This document shows, piece after piece, positions 58,112 to 64,000 of a stretch of 64,000 bases of DNA. Position numbers and translations under genes: made by a program. Source of the stretch: Catenaria anguillulae PL171 (lineage: Eukaryota; Blastocladiomycota; Blastocladiomycetes; Blastocladiales; Catenariaceae). The stretch is taken from assembly GCA_002102555.1 (NCBI GenBank), contig MCFL01000010.1, positions 248,001 to 312,000 on the forward strand, given 5' to 3'. The first letter of the stretch is position 1. Every line of letters starts with the position of its first letter. The notes beneath the pieces were generated by a model. The model ran no database searches. It saw only the letters and a program-made list of their open reading frames with translations, and was not told the DNA's origin.

Positions 58112-60768
58112 ATGACGCACTGGACACGGCCCGCTTCATCGGCTCACGCCGCCTTCCTCGGCCCAGCCGCCCACAGAACACCACTGATCACGGCCGCGAC
58201 GCTTGCCGACCTCCGCATCCACTGGGCAACGCTCTCGGCCCTCGTCCGTGAAAGGCAGCAGCCCGACGTCTCTCAACACGCACACGCTGATGCCCTGTTG
58301 CCATGCGCTCCCATCCGATTGCCCGATCAAAGTTCCTCACGGCGCTCCGCAACACGCTTCTGCGCGACTTCGAAGCCTTTGAGAAAGCACACCTCGCCGA
58401 CATGCTGCTGCGCCGCACAGGTGTCGAGCGGCTGATTAAAGGTTTGGCTGCGCTGTACAGCTACAATAATGCGTGGCTTGATGCCTTGGATGCGCCTGAG
58501 GAGGTCAGGCACGAGTTCCGTATTGGGTTCCAGGCACAGATGGTTGGCATGATGGATCCAGGGCTCGAAAAGTACTTGGCGCGATATGTGCTCGTGACTG
58601 CCGGCGGGACGTATGCACCGGCCATCTCGATTGCAGACGCAAACCAAGTGCGCCAAGAGCTCGGCTTACCTCTGCTGGATCCCACGCGCCATCATCGTCA
58701 ACCGGGAGTAACCAACCCCAACGCCAACCTCACACACCTGCACACGCTGCAAATCCTGCCGCTGGTCATTGTCCCGCTGCTCGCTGCCGCCAAAGACCAC
58801 ATCCACCAGCTGATTGCCTCCTCGCCGTCATTGGTACCCGACACCGTCTTTTCCACACCTCTCACACCGCCAATCCTCGATGCCATCCACACAAGTATCC
58901 ACCCGCGCCTGGCCTACAGCCTGTGCCCCACCCACATTTCCTCAACGTCACTGTACCGCGACCTTCTCTCCACAGCCGCACGCGAGATTTTGCACATTCG
59001 CGGCAAGCACATGCCAAGGGTGATTCCTGCAGGCATCGACGCATGCCAAGGCGCCGTGGCCGATATTCGCATGTGCATGCGTATCGGCCACACTGTGACG
59101 CGACGGCTCGTGGTGGATCCGACGGCCGCGTGGATGCGCGAAAAGGTGTTTGTTGCGAGCAAGCCCACGCACGATATTCTCAGAGTGTTTATTTCGGCAA
59201 TTCAAGTGTTTCGTGCCATTGAATCGGGCGTGCCCAGTATGGGCGGGCAGCCGCTGTTCCATGACTTGGTCGAGGAGATGAAGGTGTATTTGCGGGGCCG
59301 AGATGCCGTAAGGGAATTAGTCGCGCTTGTGCTTCCAACTGAGGGCGCAGGCGGCGCAGTGGCAGAAGAAGGGTTGTTGGACGGGGACGAGATTCGCATG
59401 GAGGAGGAAGAGAGTCGGTACTTGGTTGTTGTCGACGAGGCAATCAAACCGTGGCAGCGTGGAGAAGAGGAAGGCGAATGGTTTGACAGACCGCGTGTGC
59501 CTGCGGCAGCCAGTACTTATTCCTTACTTGTCGGGGACTCTTTGTACTCGAGCCACACACTTACCGCTTTGATATGATGATGTTGTGCACAACAGGTGTC
59601 CCGCAAGGTATTCCGCGCGACACACTCTCGATTCTCATGAACATCTATCCCGCCAAGGACGTGTTTGCCAATACGTATGCCTCGCGCCTCGCCGACCTGC
59701 TCATTACGGACCGCGACGCAGACTTGGGCAACCTGTGGCGAATCGTGACAAGGCTCGCACGCCGCATCAGCCTCAAAGATATGGCACCGTGCCTTGCCAT
59801 GGTGCGTGACGCGATCGAGTCGAATGCTGCAAATGTGGCCATCCAGCATCCCGTCATGCAACCGCTCGTCATCTCGTCCGAGGTGTGGCCCGATGAGTGG
59901 TCGCGGGTCGTGCAACAAGTTGAGGGCGAGGAAAAGGTGGATACAGTGGATAGATTGCACCCAGAGTTGAAGCGGTACGGTTTTTTGTCACTCGCATGCA
60001 TTGCGGTGCACATTACCCGGTCAACTGACAAATCACCTTACCCACCTATAAAGACTGGCTGCCGACTTTACGGATCAATTCACAGCGCGCACTCCACTCC
60101 ACACGCTGACCATGTACCCATCCACGGGTACCGTGACGCTGTCGCTCGACTTTGATGACGACTCGGACCCGCCGCTCACCGTGACATGCACGCCAGACCA
60201 CGCCTCGCTGCTCTTGCACCTTTCCGACAAGCAAGAATGGACCCGCGACGCGCTCACGGCCGCCATGCGCTTGCCCACCAGGACGGTTCGCAGCCTCGTG
60301 TACTTTGGATCCGGCGCGGGCTCGTTGAGAATGTACCCAACAAGCCTGCGTGTACCGAGCGGTACGCGAACGGCCGGCCGCTCCGGGTGCGCATTCGCGG
60401 TCGACCTCGGCGGGCGGCGGGGTGGTCGACGACTGGGGACTCACAGATACAAGCACGACCGTGGAAATGGACCAAGAATCGACGGGTCCGGGGCTGGCAA
60501 TGTGTTTGAAGGCATCAAGCAGTCCTTGCTCGAAAACTGGATCACATATGCCACCACGGCGCTACGCAACTGGGACGTGGTCAAGGCCATTCATGCAAAT
60601 ATGTGTAGGTACATTTTGTACGAGCCGTCACGGCCCACACTTGCCCAGGTGGTGGCTCTCTTGGACAAGATGGTCGAGGATGGCCAAGTGGATAAGATTG
60701 AGGATGCCAGTGTCGTTGGTGGGTGCAGGTATGTCAAGCGCGGCCAACCGCCTGGGACACCGCAGTAG
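58112..60768 (+). CDS. APC2: Anaphase-promoting complex subunit 2 (cullin), several apparent frameshifts
   Basis: Best read from MTHWTRPASSA at 58112. A shift near 58300 leads to the main block with HLADMLLRRTGVERLIKGLA, then RMCMRIGHTVTRRLVVDPTA and FHDLVEEMKVYLRGRDAVRE, the cullin repeat to APC2 transition. An intron at 59513-59595 joins to VPQGIPRDTLSILMNIYPAK, FANTYASRLADLLI, QPLVISSEVWPDEW. An intron near 59976-60050 joins to MYPSTGTVTLSLDF, PDHASLLLHLSDKQEWTRDA and the winged-helix end VVALLDKMVEDGQVDKIED. In the last exon the frame changes at about 60310 (a T-run, one base short), 60415 and 60490. The domain order is that of APC2, the scaffold that binds the RING subunit APC11 in the ubiquitin ligase of mitosis. 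Confidence 0.8.
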
Positions 60769-60852
60769 TGAGCACAGTGGAGACGTTTATTGTGATATAA
60801 ACCATACAATACGAATGAAACGCAAAAACACTAAATCAATGGAACCCCACGC

Positions 60853-62067
60853 TCAGAATGCCTTTGGGTTCTGGGCAACCTCCAACACCCGCTTGGCGTT
60901 TCCACCACTCACCACCAGCAACCGATCCACCTCGGTCTGGCCCTGACTACCGGCAAGAATCACGCCCTGCGCGGCATAGAAATCCACCACCTGCTGCGCC
61001 TCTGACTTGGAGTAGACCGGCACGGTAAACTTTTGCACGTTGGCGAACGACTCGAGCTGCTTGCCCGGGAACCGCGGGTTGGTCCGTGAGGTGGCTCCGA
61101 CCACGTGGCCGGCAAAGGGTTTGCGCGACGACGAGGGAGGGAAGAAGAAGGAACGCAGCGAGTAACCGAGCGAAAAGTCGCGTGCGAGCAACGGTTTGGA
61201 TTCGGTTGAAAAGTAGCGAGTTTGCGAGAAGAGGGCGTTGACGTGGTCAATGGCAATGAGCGAGTTGGGCCTGGTACGACGGATGCGATGCGATGGGAAA
61301 CGTCAGCACACACATGGGTCATGGTTTGGACTGGATTGGGCCGGTTGGCGGGAAGCCGGTACGTACATCTTGCGCAACTCCTCAAACAATGCCTCGCACA
61401 CATCCGAAGCGCGCTCGGCCGATCCAGCACCAACCTTGACGAGTGCCTCGAGCGGCGCGGAAGCATCCACCTTTGTTGAAGGGCCGAACGAAAAGGAGGT
61501 CGACGTCACCGAGGATTGCAGGGACGACTTGTTGGCGGCGAGAACGTCCGAGAGCAAGGCCGAAGTGGCCGTGGGTAAGTGCCAGGACCCGTTGGCAGCG
61601 CGCTTGTACGGGTGGCGGCCGTCAAAGTATTCAGAGGCTGTTTGTTATTTGGATAGAATTGCATGGAGGGGGTAAGGTCGGCTGGATTCAATTGGTCATG
61701 GGGAGTGACGGCTGAAGAGACGGACCATCCTTGATGTAGACAATGACCGACTCGGGCGATTCGGACCGGTGAGCAGAGACAATGTGCTCGAGTGTGCACG
61801 ACTTGCCGGCGCCAATTGGACCATCTGTTGTTGCGAATGGAATCGAATGGAATGCAGGTTGACGGTGCCTGGTCAGAATCGAATCAATGGGTCGACTCGG
61901 CCGAGAGAAGGGAAGACAGGCAGCACACCAATGACGACGGGCTTGTGTGCATTGACGGCGTCCACGACAGTGTTGACGAAGGCCCGCTTCAGGATACCGC
62001 CGCCGGGGGCAAGCTGCGACTGAACAAAGTGGACGGCCGTCTCGCCGCCGATCTTGAGGGACGCCAT
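60853..62067 (-). CDS. Mitochondrial small-subunit ribosomal protein mS29 (DAP3 family)
   Basis: Four exons joined in frame (62067-61929, 61824 to about 61735, about 61640 to 61367, about 61280 to 60853). The protein is about 310 residues. The P-loop is split by the first intron: VVIDGPIGAGKSCTLEHIVS at residues 45-64. SESPESVIVYIKD, EYFDGRHPYKRAANGSWHLP and the DAP3 Walker B-like LIAIDHVNALFSQTRYF follow, then GHVVGATSRTNPRF and the C-terminal VDRLLVVSGGNAKRVLEVAQ. DAP3/mS29 is a GTP-binding component of the mitoribosomal small subunit (Rsm23 in yeast). The N-terminus before the P-loop is shorter than usual and has little presequence character, so an upstream exon may be missing. Confidence 0.85.
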
Positions 62068-62598
62068 TTGTCGGGTAGGAGGGTTGCGGTCGAGGGATGC
62101 CAGTGGGTGCTCAGTCAGTCATGTGACATGTGCTGGTCGTGAGCATGCATGCGCAGTCGTGGTTAACATGCAAATACCATTTCTTTACGAAGTGTTTTGC
62201 ACAATGGTTGCCGGCCCCGCTGGGCCGTCGATCCATCCATCCAACCCGCGAGACTTTGTCACCCATTCCGGGGCAAAATCATCGATGTACCACCATTCCG
62301 TGCCCATCCCGCAGCGGACCCACCCATGAGCCTGAGCGGACCCAGTTTGCATACGGTCTCGGCTTTCAGGCCATACCAGGGGCGACAGAAACTTCCGTAC
62401 ATAATGATTGAGGAATGTAAATATGTACACCCAAGTGTTGCAAATAAATTTGTCTCTTCCTTTTCGTACGCCTCTTTTTTTTTTTTTCCTCTCTCGTTCT
62501 CTCCACACCCCCGATTGACTTGCACCATGACGGTATCCTGGAATCACAAAAAGAGAACGCCCCCACCTATGTACTTCCACTGGCTTTCCCCGATGCAA
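62068..62598. other. Intergenic, no gene seen
   Basis: About 530 bases. It has a T15-16 homopolymer near 62470-62487 and otherwise unremarkable sequence; probably the mS29 promoter and the 3' UTR of the next gene. Confidence 0.45.
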
Positions 62599-64000
62599 TC
62601 ATGATCCAAACCCAAAAGCGACCATCGACTGATCCCCGTGCTCCGGCCCCGAAGGCAATGGTGTCACGGTCGGCAACACAATGGGTACCTGGGGCTCTTG
62701 CGCTGCCCCCCAGGCCGGCGACGCGGACGCCAACACCGACATGTGCAACGTGTGCGGCAACGGCGGCTGCACAGGTCGCGGACGGCGTCGGACCAGGGGC
62801 GCATTTGGAGTCGGTGGTGGTGGGGATGGGAACCGTGACGGTACCGCAAGTGGCAGCAAGCATTGACTTTGGTTTGGCGGCGGTTGAAGGTGAACCTGAG
62901 TCATTGAGTCCATCGGGGGCAGCAGCGAGGCGATACCTGAAGATCCACCACTGCTGGGATGCTCCGTGATCAAGGTTGGAGTGCGCATAAGGCAAGCGGT
63001 CGGTGACAAGGGTCGCGGTTGGTGAAGAAGCCCAACAGCCGCAAGCGTGGCAGCTTGAGACTGCACGACGACAAGTGGCATGATGGTGGCCGCCGATGGA
63101 GCAGCAAATCCGTTGCTTGATAGAGTCGGGTATGAATAGGCCGCCGAGAAAACTGCATCTTGATGAGGATGGGCGGAAGCCTTGACGGGAGCAGAACAAA
63201 CCGGCGTTTCTATGCGAGCAGGGGAACTAAGAGAGGAAGACAAGGGGTGACTCGATGCACTGGATGGGCTGGACATGGGGGACACAGGGCAGCCTCGTAT
63301 GGGTTCTATGTTGGGGGTTACAGTGACAAGGAGCTGGCGCAGCTCGGTCTCTGTGTACAGGAATCTCGACATGGTGTAGTCCTGTTGGGAGTCAACGTGT
63401 AGGTGGTCGTCAGATTCATGCAGAAGCAGAGCAGAACGGTTGAACTGGGCTGTGACTATGTAATACATAGCCCAAGAAGAAAACAAGAACGACCGAAAGC
63501 GAGCACTGATGATGCAGCTGCTGAGCCTGAGGCGATGACCAAGCGCAGCAACCCCGGTTGATTCGAAAGAGCTTGGTGCGACCCAAAAGATCAAGAGCAA
63601 TCAAGGCCAGCTGCTGCGTTTGATTGGCGCCGATAGCGCTTTCCGAGAGCGAGAGAGCTAAGCAGAGCTGTTTCTTGCAGTACTCATACTGGTCTTGATA
63701 CCCGCGGACGGCAAGGGCTAAATGAGTGTTGATGGCCAGCTCGAGAACCGAAAGAAATCGGGACGGATTACCCTGCCGCGCGACGGAAAGCAGACTCGCC
63801 GAGAGGAGTTGAGGCGGGACCATATCTTTATGTCCTTTATTGACCGATGAGGGTGCTTGATACGAAGGACGGACACGAGTGACGGGATTGCGGTCTGCCT
63901 TGCGATTCCTTAGCTGAGGCTGGAACGAGTGAATGATGACCAAGTATTGAGAGATGATAAATATTCCGGTTTTGATCAAGAAAAAGATAAAGAACAGTGA
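62599..64000 (-). CDS. Unrecognised protein, 5' end beyond window
   Basis: The right-hand block is open to the window edge without an ATG, so the start may lie outside; the first ATG inside is at 63823 (MVPPQLLSASLL). It is helical: SVARQGNPSRFLSVLELAIN, CKKQLCLALSLSESAIGANQ, QLALIALDLLGRTKLFRIN. Near 63545 the frame changes to a second block (SSCIISARFRSFLFSSWAMY, then MSRFLYTETELRQLLVTV), which passes into a Ser/Pro/Thr/Val-rich, probably disordered C-terminus ending FGFGS. A short intron or an indel could explain the change. The paired helices recall TPR-like repeats, but no consensus is met. Function not known. Confidence 0.5.

Overview
The window is eukaryotic nuclear DNA from a zoosporic (flagellated), early-diverging fungus, most likely Blastocladiomycota and possibly Chytridiomycota. 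This is an inference from gene content. The genes are dense and lie on both strands. Introns are short (roughly 40-180 nt) and end in AG, and many begin GTACG. Fungal-type genes (a URC1 uracil-catabolism enzyme, a PMP47-type peroxisomal carrier) lie beside genes that Dikarya have lost or that belong to flagella: an EF-hand/WD40 protein of the WDR49/WDR64 type, a 1,756-residue ASH/HYDIN-type protein and a class C GABA-B-like receptor. A tryptophan-rich ankyrin-like repeat family is also present.

Layout. 1-3857 (-): WDR49-like protein, running off the left edge. 4261-6008 (+): FBXO9/Hrt3-type F-box protein. 6286-8562 (-): W-rich ankyrin-like repeat protein, with a fragment of the family at 8826-9062 (+). 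9635-11964 (+): URC1. 12283-18417 (-): three abutting open blocks (acidic N-terminus, PX domain, AGC kinase) that probably form one gene broken by several small indels. 18904-19989 (+): ribokinase. 20613-22817 and 24194-26128 (+): tandem paralogues with a shared unrecognised domain. 26826-27959 (-): PMP47-like carrier. 28957-30392 (+): drug/metabolite-type transporter with one frameshift. 30492-35762 (-): ASH-domain protein. 36625-37835 (-): lone retroelement Gag, with an unrecognised multi-exon gene upstream (37960-39839, -). 40088-40914 (+): TMEM69/DUF3429 mitochondrial protein. 41155-42441 (-): coiled-coil protein. 43485-44690 (+): decayed ankyrin-like gene. 44853-46580 (-): DUF1365 protein. 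47326-49179 (+): gamma-glutamyltransferase-like. 49582-53144 (-): class C GPCR with a cytoplasmic PH domain. 53794-53856: hairpin element with flanking direct repeats. 54092-55963 (+): SAP-domain protein resembling NuSAP. 56106-57854 (-): SLU7. 58112-60768 (+): APC2 with frameshifts. 60853-62067 (-): DAP3/mS29. 62599-64000 (-): unrecognised gene open to the right edge.

There is no operon logic; neighbours are independent housekeeping, flagellar and signalling genes. The points most worth a second look are the PH-tailed class C receptor, the NuSAP-like protein, the tandem paralogue pair with a new conserved core, the miniature hairpin element, the orphan Gag, and the clustering of apparent single-base deletions in a few otherwise well-conserved genes (kinase, APC2, transporter, Gag), which could be either assembly error or recent decay.
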